Part shown: piece after piece, positions 21,360-32,091 of the stretch
How the letters are laid out: every line of letters begins with the position of its first letter
Position numbering within the stretch: the first letter of the stretch is position 1
Origin: Prorocentrum cordatum
Lineage: Eukaryota > Sar > Dinophyceae > Prorocentrales > Prorocentraceae
Direction: 5' to 3'
DNA: 47,500 nt
Assembly (NCBI GenBank): GCA_963575745.1
Contig: CAUYUJ010020671.1
Span: 535,204-582,703 of the forward strand
Notes under the pieces: generated by a model
Seen by the model: only the letters and a program-made list of their open reading frames with translations
Database searches by the model: none
What the model was told of the DNA's origin: nothing
Program-made: the position numbers and the translations under genes

Positions 21360-22091
21360 ACCGCAGCAGTTCATAGCACACGCTCAGGGCGTGCTAAACC
21401 TGCCCGTTTTGGGCCTCCCCCCCTCGCGCGGTCCATCAACAAGGAACAGTAAGCAGCAAGAAGCAGGACTGTAACAGTGGAAACTGGAAGCTGCAACTGG
21501 TACAGGAAACTGCGAACCTTAGGCCTACAGCCTGGTGGCCCCACAAGGGGGCCGGCGGATTTCAATACTGAATCCAGAGCTCAGAGGATTCTAGAAGCTT
21601 GGGGAACACTCCACTTCTTGCCTGGAGGCATGGTGGCGGACATGTGATGCAATCTACGATTGCGGTTCTGCAGTCGCCATCTCCAAAGTTCGAGCAAACA
21701 CTCCACCCACCCGCCCGCCCGCAACGTGTTGGCACGACCTCTCCTGTCCGTGTCGGCAGGCCCACGCCGCGCAGCTGCAGGATATTTTTAATAGGTTTTG
21801 GAAGGCTCCCGAAAGACAGTCCAGACGCGGAACGAAGGACCGCTTTGGGCTCGGGAGGGGCTCGGCTTTCTGGGCCGCTCCTTGGATCTGTCGTGGAACC
21901 CGCTTGTGGCCCAGGCCCGCCGTGGCCAGGCGAGCCCCCGCGTTCCTTCAGTGCGTGCCCCAGGGCAGCACGAGGGCTGCCATCGGACGCCCCTGCAGGG
22001 TGCAGCGAGCGCCGGCCTGCCGCGCTCGTGCACCCAGGCGCTCCTCGTGCGCCCATGCGCTTGTGGGGCCCAAGGGTGGCGTGGTCCCCGT
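21360..22091. other. Unassigned stretch
   Basis: Several overlapping GC-rich open frames, none with a recognisable domain. Confidence 0.4.
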
Positions 22092-22217
22092 GGAGCATGA
22101 TCTCCGACGAAGGCATCTACGCACCACCACGGTGCCAAGGGCCATCCTGGGCCCCAGGATGGTCCTGCCTTGACACCGTGGTGGCGTATAGATGCCTTCT
22201 GCGCATGATCATGTTCC
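22092..22217. mobile_element. 126-bp fold-back element
   Basis: The left arm (22092-22150) and right arm (22151-22217) are near-complementary along their length: GGAGCATGATC with GATCATGTTCC, GAAGGCATCTA with TAGATGCCTTC, CACCACGGTG with CACCGTGGTG. The centre is CCATCCTGG-GCC-CCAGGATGG. MITE-like; no clear target duplication. Confidence 0.8.
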
Positions 22218-22611
22218 GACCGATGGCAGCTTTGACCACCAGAAAGAGCTTCGAGCACCAGGACGGTGCCGAAACTGGAGGGTTTCAACGTGTTGGCCCT
22301 GGAAAGCAATTGTAATTCGACACTTCGCCAGCGTGGTGGGCAGACACTGTTTTGGTAATGTTCTGGGTGCTCGTAACTATTTCTGGGACGTGACCCTTCA
22401 GTGCGACGGGAACAGCATAATTTTCGCGTTCCTTCTCGTAGTACTCTGACTGTCCCCCCACCCGCCGGTCCGCCTCTGGGCTGCTGCGTGAGGGTTCGGT
22501 TTGCCGCTGTAGGTGTGGCCTCCCTCCGTCGCCCTAGGTCAATTCGTCGCTGCGTGCCCCGCTTTGACTGGACTCGCCGCCGGCGCGCTCGCCCGCGGCC
22601 GCTGACTACTC

Positions 22612-22783
22612 CAGATTTCGTAATAAAAGGGAGGGGGTCTGGACCCTCCAAGACAAGCCATTTCAGACCTCCCCGTGGGAGAACCCTCCAAAACATCGTC
22701 CCCAGACCCCCCAGGCCCTCCAAGATAGCCTGGAAGAGACCCCCCCCCGAAATGAGACCCCCCTCCCTTTATTACGAAATCTG
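22612..22783. mobile_element. 172-bp MITE-like element with 29-bp TIRs
   Basis: The left end CAGATTTCGTAATAAAAGGG and the reverse complement of the right end CAGATTTCGTAATAAAGGG continue into GGGGGTCT on both sides. The interior repeats CCCTCCAA words. No target duplication could be fixed. Confidence 0.85.
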
Positions 22784-23044
22784 CAGTAAAAAGTAGTGCT
22801 CTGACTGCAAACAGACGCCCCAGGAGGGTGCCGCGAGCGCCGCCCCGCCGCGCTCGCGGCACGCTCCCGCGAGGCCCCCGTGCGAGGCGTTCGGGAGCTG
22901 CTGCCGCCCAGCTCCCGAAGTGCTCTGGGGGTCCGCTCGGGGAGGGCCCGAGCGAGGGGGGCCAGCAGGGGGCGAGCCGCCGCGCTGGTGCGCCGAAGGG
23001 CCCGTGGGCATGCATCTCAGCGGGCTCGCGCACGACCGGGGGAG
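22784..23044. other. Unassigned GC-rich stretch
   Basis: Ala/Arg/Gly-rich frames on both strands with no recognisable domain. Confidence 0.4.
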
Positions 23045-23452
23045 ACAGATCTGCTCGAGATTTTCGGTGGGAGGTTTTCGGCGCGAGGTTTTCGGCCTTT
23101 TCGGTGCGAGGTTTTCGGCCTGTTAGGTGCGGGGATCTGCTCGAGATTTTCGGTGCGAGTTTTCGGCCTTTCCGTCCTGCCTCGGCGGTTCTCTAGCCAT
23201 GGGATGCTTTCCAGCGGCTGCGCCTCGCCGAGGGCATGCCGGGGGTGCGCGGATCGTCCCGAACGGCAGTCCGCGAGCCGAGCTTTTGCCCGAAGAAGGG
23301 CAAGGATAGGGAGGGGTATGCTCATGGGGGGACGCATCGACCCCCAAGGATCGCCGGTAGGGGCCCGATACTGTGCCCAGGAACGTGTGGATTCGCCATC
23401 GGGGGCGTATCCTTGATTTATCGGCGGTGTATCGCCGATTCCAGGACGATGC
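23045..23452 (+). repeat. Dispersed element A, copy 2
   Basis: Partner of 16155-16475. It is longer because the CTGCTCGAGATTTTCGGTG segment is duplicated internally (about 23052 and 23142). Confidence 0.88.
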
Positions 23453-23589
23453 TTCCGTCCCCCCGAGGAGGACCCAGGGCGCGCGCACGTCGAAAGCCCT
23501 CCAACACAAGTTTGGTTTTCTCAGCATTTCGGCACAACGCAGCAGCATCCATCCGTCTTCAATCAAGCAACACATTTCAGAGTGTTTGA

Positions 23590-23668
23590 ATTTCTACGCG
23601 CGCGCTCACCCTCTCGTCATTTTCATCAGCGCAATTGTTGTCATCATCGTCCGCATAGTCGTTGCTAC

Positions 23669-23737
<69 letters not shown>

Positions 23738-23772
23738 AACCATCATCATTATAATCATCAGCATCATCATCG

Positions 23773-23811
<39 letters not shown>

Positions 23812-23813
23812 CC

Positions 23814-23890
<77 letters not shown>

Positions 23891-23899
23891 GAGAGCGGG

Positions 23900-23935
<36 letters not shown>

Positions 23936-24360
23936 GTCGGGATCATCACCGCCGCCGTCATCGTCGTCATCGTTCCCGCCCTCTTCAAATTTCTGCGCGC
24001 TGGCACTTGGTCACCATCATCATCAGAACCATCGTAACCTTCATCGCCAGCTCCATCGATGCCTCGTCGTTATCATCATCAGCACCATCACCATCGTCAC
24101 CGTCGACATCGTCGACATCGTCCTCACTGTCGGCATAACTATCACCAGCGTAATCGTCATCGTCGTTGTCTCCAACTAGTTCGGTTTTGCCAACGCGATG
24201 TGGGTGGGTTGTTGGGTGAGATATTTGCGCGACCAGTGGAGTTGACAAGGTGAAATGTATCCCACATGTTGCGCGGTCAGTCGAGTTGTTCGCAATGCCA
24301 GCAAGGTGGATTGCATCCCACATTTTGTGCGACCTAGAGGGTATACTGAGAGTTTGGGGC
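23590..24360 (+). repeat. Dispersed element B, copy 2: ATC microsatellite plus tail
   Basis: CTACGCGCGCGCTCACC, then about 260 bp of ATC repeat (23672-23932). An internal second head follows (TTTCTGCGCGCTGGCACTTG near 23988) with more ATC. The tail has CAAGGTGGATTGCATCCCAC and CGACCTAGAGGG, matching 19600-19650. Confidence 0.7.
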
Positions 24361-24379
24361 CTGCGCTCGTTAACTTGAG

Positions 24380-24650
24380 TGAATTGCAGTCGATGTTGAA
24401 AAGGAACCGCCCTCCACCCGTGACATTGTTTTATTTTGTGTATCATGATTGTCGCCTGAAGCCTTGAACCGATAGTCTGGTTTTGACAAGGACTCGCTCT
24501 CCATCTTTGTAACTCTTGGGCTGCGCGCGGTGCTAAGGGACCTAGCGCATTTTGACAACGACCCGCCATCAATCCCTGTTACTCTTGAGGTGAATGTGGG
24601 CGGCTGCCAGGCGAGAACGACATTTTGGAATCCGAGTAGCCGTTGGGAAT
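24380..24650 (+). repeat. Diverged ~80-bp tandem repeat (family C), copy cluster 1
   Basis: GGTGCTAAGGGACC, CATTTTGACAACGACCCGCC and a TGTTACTCTTG-like end recur. Same family as 29810-30110. Positions 24651-25139 hold no gene I can support. Confidence 0.6.
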
Positions 24651-25139
24651 GTCATGCTTGAGGGGCATACGCGGTGAGGAAGTTAAAGGTGGAGCGCCTA
24701 GCGTCTACCAACACGTCAAGTGATACGACGATGAGGAAGTTTTATCAAGAAGAGCGATGGAGGAGGACGTGGAGGAGGGGGGGGTCCTCGGAGGTCCCTG
24801 GCGATATTAGGTTTACTTCATCGGTGCCAGCTGTTGCCGAAAGTCTACGATGGGCTCTTGGAGGTCTCCAGATGTATTCGGAGAGGTGAAGGGGAGAAGT
24901 GGGGAAGAGGAGGAGGAAGAGGATATACAGGCCCAACCTCCACATCTTCGAAGCTCGATGAACGGCGGCGATGAAAGGCTGCACCTACCTCCAGGCCTAT
25001 CCATGGCGACTAGGTCTGGCCTTGAGGTGGGTGCCTACCTGAGCCCTCTCGCATGGTGGCTGACGGCGTGAGCTCCCTGCTATCTATCCTCTTGGCCTGT
25101 CTTGCAGGCCTTCGCGCCCTCTGCCTCACTGCGCTCCTT

Positions 25140-25850
25140 ATGACAAGAGCTGGCCCCAGCGTTGTAGCTGATGACTTTCTGCTGCGTCCTTCTCACAGTG
25201 CCAGTTTCTGTCACTGCACACCGTCTCGCAAGAGCTGATCCCGGCATTGTAGCTGATGACCCTCCCCTGTCTCCGCAGTCACAGTGCCAAGTGCTGCCGC
25301 TGCACGCCCTTTCGCTGATTATCGCACTGTAGCTGAGGACCTTCTCCCGCGTCCACTTTGTCGAACGAGGTTCTCCCCGTGCTGCAGCTGGGCGTCTGCT
25401 CCCCCGTACGTCTTTCGCGCAGTGCCAGATGCTGCCATTGCCCGCCCTTCTCGCCAGCACCCTCTCCTGCACTGTAGCGGAGGATGGCTGGTTGCCGTGC
25501 CGAGAATACGCCAGCACCACTGCTTCCCATCGTGCATGAACCGATCCCGTCGTTGACTGCAGGGTAGCTCTTGCCTGCTTGCTCTGTTTCATGAGCCCAT
25601 CCCAGCGTTGTAGCTGAGGCGTAGCTCTCGCCTGCTTGCTGCGTTTACTGAGCCCATCCCAGCGTCGCAGCTGATGATGCTTGCTCCTGCAACCCGTTTC
25701 GCATAGTGGCGTCTCCCGCACGAATTGGTCTCAGGTCTGTAGCTGGTGACGTTGGCTCACGCGTTCTTGCCGTGCTTGCGCCAAGTGGTCGCCCGAAGTG
25801 GTCCTGCACTGGTGGACCAGCGCCTCTGTGATTGGCGCCGCTGCCCGTCC
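25140..25850 (+). repeat. Diverged tandem repeat around GCGTTGTAGCTGATGAC
   Basis: GCRTTGTAGCTGATGAC-like words occur near 25158, 25243, 25325, 25471, 25602, 25663 and 25733, separated by CTGCT/CCGCGTC sequence and spaced about 60-90 bp. A further copy lies near 26003. Confidence 0.65.
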
Positions 25851-25864
25851 GGTAGACTAGGGCT

Positions 25865-25945
25865 CCGCCGTCCTTTTCCGCCTCCTCTTCCTCCTCCTCC
25901 TCCTCCTCTTCCGCCTCCTCCTTCTCCTCCTCCTCCTGAGCGACG
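25865..25945. repeat. TCC pyrimidine microsatellite
   Basis: CCTCCTCTTCCTCC run. It is mirrored 165 bp downstream by a GGA run on the same strand. Confidence 0.9.
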
Positions 25946-26107
25946 AGGGAAGGGGGAAGAGCATTCCTCCTAGCGGCCTCACCACGCGCGCCCTGATCCC
26001 AGCATTGTAGCTGATGATGTTGGGCGCCACGCCTCCCCATGGCTCTCGAGCGCGCGACCATTCCGAGGTCGGCGCTCGAAACGCTCGTGAGCCGCTGAGA
26101 CGCGAAG

Positions 26108-26270
26108 TTGCTGAAGAAGAGGAGGAGGAGGAGGAGGAGGAGGAGGAGGAGGAGGGAGAGGAGGAGGGGGGTGAGGTTCGAACCGGAGAGGGGGGAGGAG
26201 AAGAAAGAGGAGAGGTGGATGGGAAGGAGGACCGAGGAAGAGGAGGAGGGGGTAGAAGAGGCTGCTGGGT
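26108..26270. repeat. GGA purine microsatellite
   Basis: GAAGAAGAGGAGGAGG run with purines on +. Confidence 0.9.
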
Positions 26271-26289
26271 TGGACACCGAGCGTGGTTG

Positions 26290-26605
26290 AATGGTGACGC
26301 TGCTGCTGGTGATACGGGTTGTTGGTACGGTGATGCTAATGCCGGTGACGATGGCGATTGCGAAGGTGTAGTGGCTGCTGATGATGATGGCAATGGCACT
26401 GGTGACAGTGATGACGGTGATGGTGCATCTGCTGCGGATGATGGCGATTGTGGTGACGATAGCGATATTGCTGATGTTGGTGTTGGTGTTCGCGATGGGG
26501 ATAATGATGGTGATCATGCTTATGCTTATGTTGTTATTGCTGATGCTGCTGATGATTGTGGTGGCAATGGGCATTGCCAATGATGATGACGTGGTGGTGG
26601 TGGTT
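26290..26605. repeat. Degenerate GATGGT/TGATGC trinucleotide-type repeat
   Basis: GATGATGGCGATTGTGG-like words in a 3-bp rhythm. The Asp/Gly/Ala-rich frame is repeat-derived. Confidence 0.75.
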
Positions 26606-26981
26606 ATGACGGTGAATAGGAGGAACATAAGGACGATGACAACAATTCATCTAGAATGGCAGCGGGATCTTGGTGCCAGGGCTGTGTCCGTGAAGATTGC
26701 CACTAAGTTTTCCCAGTGTTGGTGCGTCAGTGTGTGATGCTCGATGATACGATTCGGGGCAATTTTCGTATCAGCGTTCCTCTCCTCCCCCCTCCCCTTC
26801 CTCCACCTCCCTCTCTGTGTTGCGCGTAGGCAATATCGTTGGCCCTTTGGGCTTCGGGGATATTCGCATTCGGTACCGTCGTTTCCTCTTTCAGGCCACG
26901 ATTTGCTGTATGAGAGTTTGCCCATCGCATGGCGCCTCGCGTGGGTGCCCGGTTTACCTGCCGTTGTTTTGATTCGCGCAG

Positions 26982-27116
26982 CGGCTGAGGCCGAGTCATA
27001 TGAAGTTCTGTGGTCGCGGAATTTGGATGACAACGAGGGCTTGGTGCTGAGCATTCGCAGCAGAAGCGGCCAATTGATGGCTGCTGAACAGCTTGATGAC
27101 AAAGAGGATCTCGAGG
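26982..27116 (+). CDS. Candidate single exon, unknown protein
   Basis: 45 codons in one frame beginning AAEAESYEVLWSRNLDDNEG and continuing LVLSIRSRSGQLMAAEQL, then DDKEDLEG. It is bounded by a plausible acceptor (TTCGCGCAG|C, AG at 26980-26981) and a plausible donor (GAGG|GTAGG, GT at 27117-27118). The length is a multiple of three. Residue use is balanced, unlike the repeat-driven frames around it. I recognise no family, and no neighbouring exon could be joined. It may be chance. Confidence 0.3.
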
Positions 27117-27299
27117 GTAGGATGGGGTGGCCGAGAGGAGGAGGGAAGAGGGAATAGGATAGCTTTTCGCTTCGCGTATCTTCACCAGCCCATCCAACGA
27201 CAGACGCTAGTCGAGTTGGCCTGATCAGGGATATATATAGCAGCATGCGCCCCCCTTGGGAGACGACGGCGACGACGACTGGAATCAAACATCGAAGCC

Positions 27300-27475
27300 T
27301 TTGCGGGTCTTTGGCCCTGAGTGCCTGCTGTATGCCTCTTGGGGTCATCCTGGAGCCATATTGGGACTACTTGGGGAGTCCCTGCCGTGTCTTTAGGCGA
27401 TCTTGGGGGTCTCTTGGGCCCCTCTTGAGACCCTCCTGGGAGTCTCGTCGGCCCCTCTTGGGAGCCTTGGAGGCG
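27300..27475. repeat. CTTGGGGCC-type tract
   Basis: GATCTTGGGGGTCTCTTGGG words. Positions 27476-27644 are GC-rich (CGGCGG) with no gene recognised. Confidence 0.7.
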
Positions 27476-27644
27476 GCTACGAATCGACGGCGCCACAGCA
27501 CCCTGGCCAGGCGGGGTGCCAGCCACCGGCGACGACGAGGCGGCGACCCCACGACGCGGCGGCGGCGGCGGCCGCGGTGCGGTGGACTCGCCTACGGCGG
27601 GGCGACGTCGACCCCGTCGCCTCCCGACTTCCGCCCTTCTGGTC

Positions 27645-27838
27645 TGTTTCGGCGGCGGGCAAAAGGGGGGAAGTGAAAAGGAGAAGCCCTCCCAGAAGGC
27701 GGCGGGGCTTCTCAGAAGCCGTCCAGCCTTCTGAGAGGTTTTCTGTGTCTTCGGGGAAGGCTCAGAGAACTTCTCGGAGGGTCCGGGGACTGCCGAGCCT
27801 GCTGAGAAGGCCCGCTCCTCCTCACTTCCCCAACAGGC
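27645..27838 (-). mobile_element. Element D, inverted copy (partner at 42945-43135)
   Basis: Its reverse complement is collinear with 42945-43135: GGGGAAGTGAG, GCGGGCCTTCTCA, GAGCCTTCCCCGAAGACACA, GGCTTCTGAGAAGC, GCCGCCTTCTG and CACTTCCCCCC. The ends are inverted repeats (GGGGAAGTGA). MITE-like, no coding capacity. Confidence 0.85.
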
Positions 27839-28119
27839 TCGTCGCCGACTGTTGGTGGTGGTCCTGTGACAGCGCCTGCCCGGCCCATGCCTCTCCTCCC
27901 CTCCCAGTGTTTTCCCCTGGGCGATCATGAGTGCCCCTGATCCCGGTGTAGCGTTCGGCTCTACTGACACCGGTCGGCCGCGTGGCCAGCATGCACTGTT
28001 CAATTTTCGCGCGTTTCTCGAGTCCGCGTAACGGCTCATCGCTGTCATCTGCGCGGCGGCGGTCCTGACCTTTTTCTTTCGCAGCAGCCACGACACAGGC
28101 ATCGTTCTGGTGAGCATCG
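27839..28119. other. Unassigned stretch
   Basis: No gene or repeat partner recognised. Confidence 0.4.
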
Positions 28120-28497
28120 TTTGTGGGAGACTTTGGGGTCCTCTTGGGGCCATCTTGGAAGCAATCGGTCACAGGAGGGAGTCCCAGTCCGCGCCCCCTG
28201 TCGGAGCCCTTAAATTAGCCTCTTGGGGCGCTCTCGGGGCAGTCCTTGGCGCTGTTGAGCCCTTCTTGGGCCCCTCGTGGGCCCCTCGTAGGGCCCTCTT
28301 GGGCAATCTTGGGGCCATCTAGAGGCGCCAATAGCGCATCGGAAGCGTTCCAGCGAGAAAGCGAAGCTCATTGATCTTCAATCGTTTGGGAAGAATTGTG
28401 GCCTCTGAGGCGCCTGCTTGGGAGGTTCGAAGGGCACTTGGGGCCGTCCTGGGGCGGTCTTGATGGCTCTCGGAGGCATGTTGGAAGCTACAGGGCA
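28120..28497. repeat. CTTGGGGCC-type tract with conserved spacer
   Basis: The spacer at 28335-28405, read on -, contains GAGGCCACAATTCTTCCC, AATCAATGA-like sequence and TTTCTCGC. It matches the spacers at 39620-39690, 39846-39930 and 40134-40215. Confidence 0.65.
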
Positions 28498-28635
28498 GAG
28501 GATTTATAATACATTGGATGTTTAATACATGATTAATTCATTAATAAATCAATGCATACATTCATCATTGTTTTTAATACTAAATCCATTTTTTAAAAGC
28601 ATAATCCGCACGCGGAGCATGTATAAAAAACGGCT
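28498..28635. other. AT-rich island
   Basis: About 138 bp dominated by A and T (TTAATACATGATTAATTCAT) inside strongly GC-rich surroundings. TATAAAAAA lies near 28621. No gene is attached. It could be organellar-derived, a matrix-attachment-like site or simple drift. Confidence 0.6.
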
Positions 28636-28718
28636 CTGTACCTTGAATCATTTGGGGCTATCCTGAGCGATCTTGGAGGCCATCTCGGGCATCTCGGTCT
28701 TGGGCCGTCTTGGACGAC

Positions 28719-28805
28719 CCCCCCCCGCACGGAACGGCCCCCCTCCAGACTCCGGGGGAGGGGGCAGGGGGAGGGGGATCCCCCTCCCCCGAAGGGGACG
28801 AGTGG
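28719..28805 (+). repeat. G-rich motif, copy 2, with perfect 24-bp palindrome
   Basis: Contains GGGGGAGGGGGA followed at once by TCCCCCTCCCCC, a perfect palindrome near 28769-28792, then GAAGGGGACGA. Related to 7625-7690 and 40235-40310. Confidence 0.75.
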
Positions 28806-28831
28806 GGCTGGCAGAACGAGCTCGTTTGACC

Positions 28832-28912
28832 ACGACAGTCAACCCGCACAGTAAGGACGAGCAACTTTCTGAGGCTAGCCCCGCATCCCGCCCCCCTTCG
28901 GTCCATCCCTGG
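28832..28912 (+). repeat. Dispersed element E, copy 1 (partner at 46972-47051)
   Basis: CAGTCAACCCGC, AGTAAGGACGAGC, ACTTTC, CCGCATCC, CCCTTCGG and CCATCC are collinear with the downstream copy. No coding capacity. Confidence 0.8.
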
Positions 28913-29809
28913 GCGCTTTTTTATGCCCTCGGGCCTCCGCGGGCCTGCGCTGCGAGCGCATCCGGGGGCTTCGGGGGCCATCCGCAGACTGCGCCTCGTG
29001 TGGAAGGAGATGAGGACGTGGACGGTACGTCTCGGAGGACCAGGAGGATATGAGGGGAGGGATGGGAAAGGGGACATGAGAGATATGAGGGTCAGGGCGG
29101 GGAGGGGATGGGCGAGAGATGGGATGGCGAGGGGATGGGCGAGGCATGAGAGAGGTCGGGGCGGACTTCGACGAGGGGTGGCTCACAGACGACACTTGAA
29201 GCCAGCAGGGCTCGCTTTCAGAAGCGTTCGCGCCGTGGTGAGTACATGCAGCTGTGCAGAGGGGGGGCGCGCGCGTCAGTTGGCCGCCGTGCGCTTCGCC
29301 AGGTCCCCTCTTGGCACTGGCACCTCCGGGGTGTTCCATCGGCATCCTTTGGTCCTCTCGGTGTGGCTCTCGTGCGGAGCTCTTCTGCGGCCGCAATCCT
29401 GCTGCATGCCACGGCGTTCCTCGGTCACCGTCGGCTCGCCCCCCCGTCCGGAGGAGGACTATAGAAGCGGAGGAGGAGGAGGAGGAGGGGGAGGAGGACC
29501 AGTGCAAACCCAAGACTCACCAACGCTATTGGAATACATATTCCCGACGAACTCCCGCTTCCTAGGCCCCTGCGAGGATTCATTTCCACTGAGGGAAGTG
29601 CCCCGTCGTTTGAAGATCCTGAAGCGTGTTGGGACTGCAACGCCACGAAGCAACCTGGCTGTTGCGTCTTGACGGTCCTGAATCGTGCCAGAACACCATT
29701 TCACCACCGCGAATCAATGCACATGTTGCGCCCTGGCAAATCCGCATCGTTCAACAGCACCATTTCTGGTACGTTAACCGTGGGAACCCGTGAAAACATA
29801 CAAAACAAC
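28913..29809. other. Unassigned stretch with a short GGA run
   Basis: A GGA run lies at 29468-29498. Open frames on both strands lack recognisable domains. Confidence 0.4.
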
Positions 29810-30110
29810 GTACGTGCGCGGCTGTAAGGCGAGAGCCACATTTTGAAAATCAGCCGCCCTCAAACCGTGAAATTATTCCAGACGAGTGTGCGTGGCGCTA
29901 AGGCGAGAACCACATTTTGAGAACGACCCGTCCTTAACCCATGACACTTCTGTAAATATTTAAAACGAATGTGCGCGGCGCGCAGGCGATAGCCACATTT
30001 TGAAAACCGCCCGCCCTCAACCATTGAAACTTCTGCAACTGCTTAAAAAGAATCCGCGCGGCGCTAAGACGGGAATCACATGTTCAAAGCGACCCGCCCT
30101 CCAATTGTTC
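29810..30110 (+). repeat. ~80-bp tandem repeat (family C), copy cluster 2
   Basis: GCGCGGCGCTAAGGCGAGAA, CCACATTTTGA, CCGCCCTCAACC and TTCTGTAAATATTTAAAA recur, with CACATTTTGA near 29837, 29911, 29993 and 30077. The last unit runs into the 30098-30190 repeat. Confidence 0.8.
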
Positions 30111-30190
30111 AGCTATTGCCGAATTCGCTACATCCACGATCATAAATGGGTACGGAAGTCTCAGGCGAAACGCCTGGCTCGTCCTTCCTT
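30098..30190 (+). repeat. Dispersed repeat, copy 2 (partner at 3652-3750)
   Basis: Shares AGTCTCAGGCGAAACGCC and upstream blocks with copy 1. Like copy 1, it is followed by purine simple sequence. Confidence 0.7.
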
Positions 30191-30269
30191 GCCTCGGGGT
30201 ACGACACGGAGGAATTAGTATAGGAGGAGGAGGAAGGAGGAGAAGGAAGGGTACAGATAAGTGTATACA

Positions 30270-30510
30270 TACACACATATACAATAATAATGATACTAAT
30301 CAGGATGCTCATGAAACTAACAATAATGATGATAATAATAATAATAATAATACTAATACTAATACTAATACTAATAGTAATACTACTCGTAATAATACTA
30401 GTAATCATAATAAAACTAATGAGTCTACTAGTAATAATAGTCACAATAATAATCACAATAACAATAATACGAATAACAATATTATTAATAATAACAATAA
30501 TAATACGGAT
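30270..30510. repeat. AAT/ACT trinucleotide microsatellite
   Basis: AATAATAATACTAATACTA-type run, AT-rich, joining directly to a GGA run at 30511-30611. Confidence 0.92.
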
Positions 30511-30611
30511 GAGGAGGAGGAGGAGGAGGGAGGAGGAGGGAGGAGGAGGAGAGGGGGAGGAGGAGGAGGGGAGGAGGAGGGAGGAGGAGGAGGAGGAGGA
30601 GGAGGAGGAAA
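30511..30611. repeat. GGA microsatellite
   Basis: GAGGAGGAGG run with purines on +. Confidence 0.93.
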
Positions 30612-30674
30612 GAGGGGAGTATGCCGCCAAGCGCCCCCCCGCGGCGCGCAGGCACGACCATCATGGCGGTCGAG

Positions 30675-31210
30675 TTTGACGGTGGGCAGCGGAAGGGGAG
30701 GACACAGACCGCGGAGAGCGACCAGTGGGCGGAGGAGAGGTCGAGGATGGGGGGAAAGGGAGGAAGGGGAGAGGGAGGGAAGGAGGGAGGGAGGGCGGGA
30801 GGACGAGGAAGGGGGGGAAGGGAGGAGGGGGGAGGGGGGAGGGAGGGAGGGAGGAAGGGGCCGTGGGCGGCGGAAGGGGAGGACACGCACCACGGAGAGC
30901 GAGCGGTGGGCAGAGGAGGAAGGTCCAGGAAGGGGGGGGAAGGAAGGAGGGGGTGAGGGAGGGGGGGAGGGACCACGCCATTGTCGCGTGCGCCGTGGCG
31001 GTCCCACGTATCGGAGTTGATAGGCCCCTGCTGAGCAGCGTGCAGGTTCTGGGGTTGTGGGTTGTGCTGGCTCCCGATCAACGTGTTCGGGCGCCCGGGC
31101 GCACGAGTTCGCCGCCGGGGTGGAAGGAGGGAGGGGGAGAAACAGGGGCGGGGGGGAGGACGAAGGCAGGGAGGGCGATGGCAGAGGGAGGGGACATACG
31201 GGGCAGAGGG
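30675..31210 (+). repeat. Polypurine region with ~185-bp duplication
   Basis: GCGGAAGGGGAGGACAC, CGGAGAGCGA and GTGGGC occur from about 30688 and 30873, each followed by GGGAGGGAGG purine sequence. Confidence 0.8.
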
Positions 31211-31317
31211 AAATCGTAACTATAAGAACAAACATATTATTCTGATGAGTAATATAAATAACACTAGTACGGATCATACTACCAATCTTAGTCATACTAA
31301 GGGATGGAGAGTGGGCG

Positions 31318-31440
31318 GTGGGATTTTGCTGATGATGCAGCTGATGATGATGCTGCTGGTGAGGCTGATGAGGGTGATGGCGATAGTGGTGATGATGCTG
31401 ATGATGATGAGCGCACTTCTGATGATGATGGTGGTGGTGG
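31318..31440. repeat. TGATGA microsatellite
   Basis: GATGATGCTGATGATGATG-type run. A TCC pyrimidine run follows at 31485-31605. Confidence 0.9.
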
Positions 31441-31484
31441 TGGTCTCTTTGTGTCCCCAATCGCTGACGTCTTCGCCGTCCTCC

Positions 31485-31605
31485 TCATCCTTTTTCTTTT
31501 CCTCCTCACCCTCCTCTTCTTCTCCTCCTGCTCCTCCTCCTTCTCCTCCTCCTCCTACCCCTCCTTTCGTCCTTCCCTCCTCCCCCTCCTCCCCCCCCTC
31601 TACTT
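31485..31605. repeat. TCC pyrimidine microsatellite
   Basis: CCTCCTTCTCCTCC run. Positions 31606-32091 are GC-rich with no assigned gene, though they may hold decayed 5' sequence of the next ORF. Confidence 0.9.
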
Positions 31606-32091
31606 CCAGCTGTTGCGGCTTTTGCTCTCCTCTTCATCATGTTCCTCCTCCTCCTCCTCCGCCCCGTAGGGGTCGAGGGCCCCCTCGCCCCCAGCAGGGT
31701 GCCCGCGCCGCGCCCCCGCGCCCGCGCGCGATTGGGCCTCTGCGCTGTCGCGGCGCCGCTGCCGTGGCCTGGCGCCTGCGCCCTGCGTCGCTCCTGGCGG
31801 GCGGCGCTGCGCGGCGGCGACGCCCGCCGAGGGGAGGCGGCGCTCGCCATCCCCCCCGTCGTGGCATCGCCGATGCAGGAGGGCGCGCAGCACTGCAAGG
31901 CACTTCCTGCGAGCCGAAGCCGTCGGAGGACTGCTTGCAGCACACCACGGGTCCAGCCCGCCTCAGCCCGTGGCCAGTCGATTAGGTCGGGGCAAACATG
32001 GTGGGAAGGTGGATCCACGTTGGTCTTGTGCTGCCACTCGCCAGTATATAATAGGTAGACCTAGAGCTTCGCGAGCGACAAACGGTGCTGC

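Noticed and set aside
26172-26190. GGTTCGAACC as a tRNA B-box
   Set aside because: It lies in a purine microsatellite, with no A-box or cloverleaf.
27182-28153. 323-codon - frame
   Set aside because: It crosses element D and a CTTGGGGCC tract; no domain and repeat-like composition.
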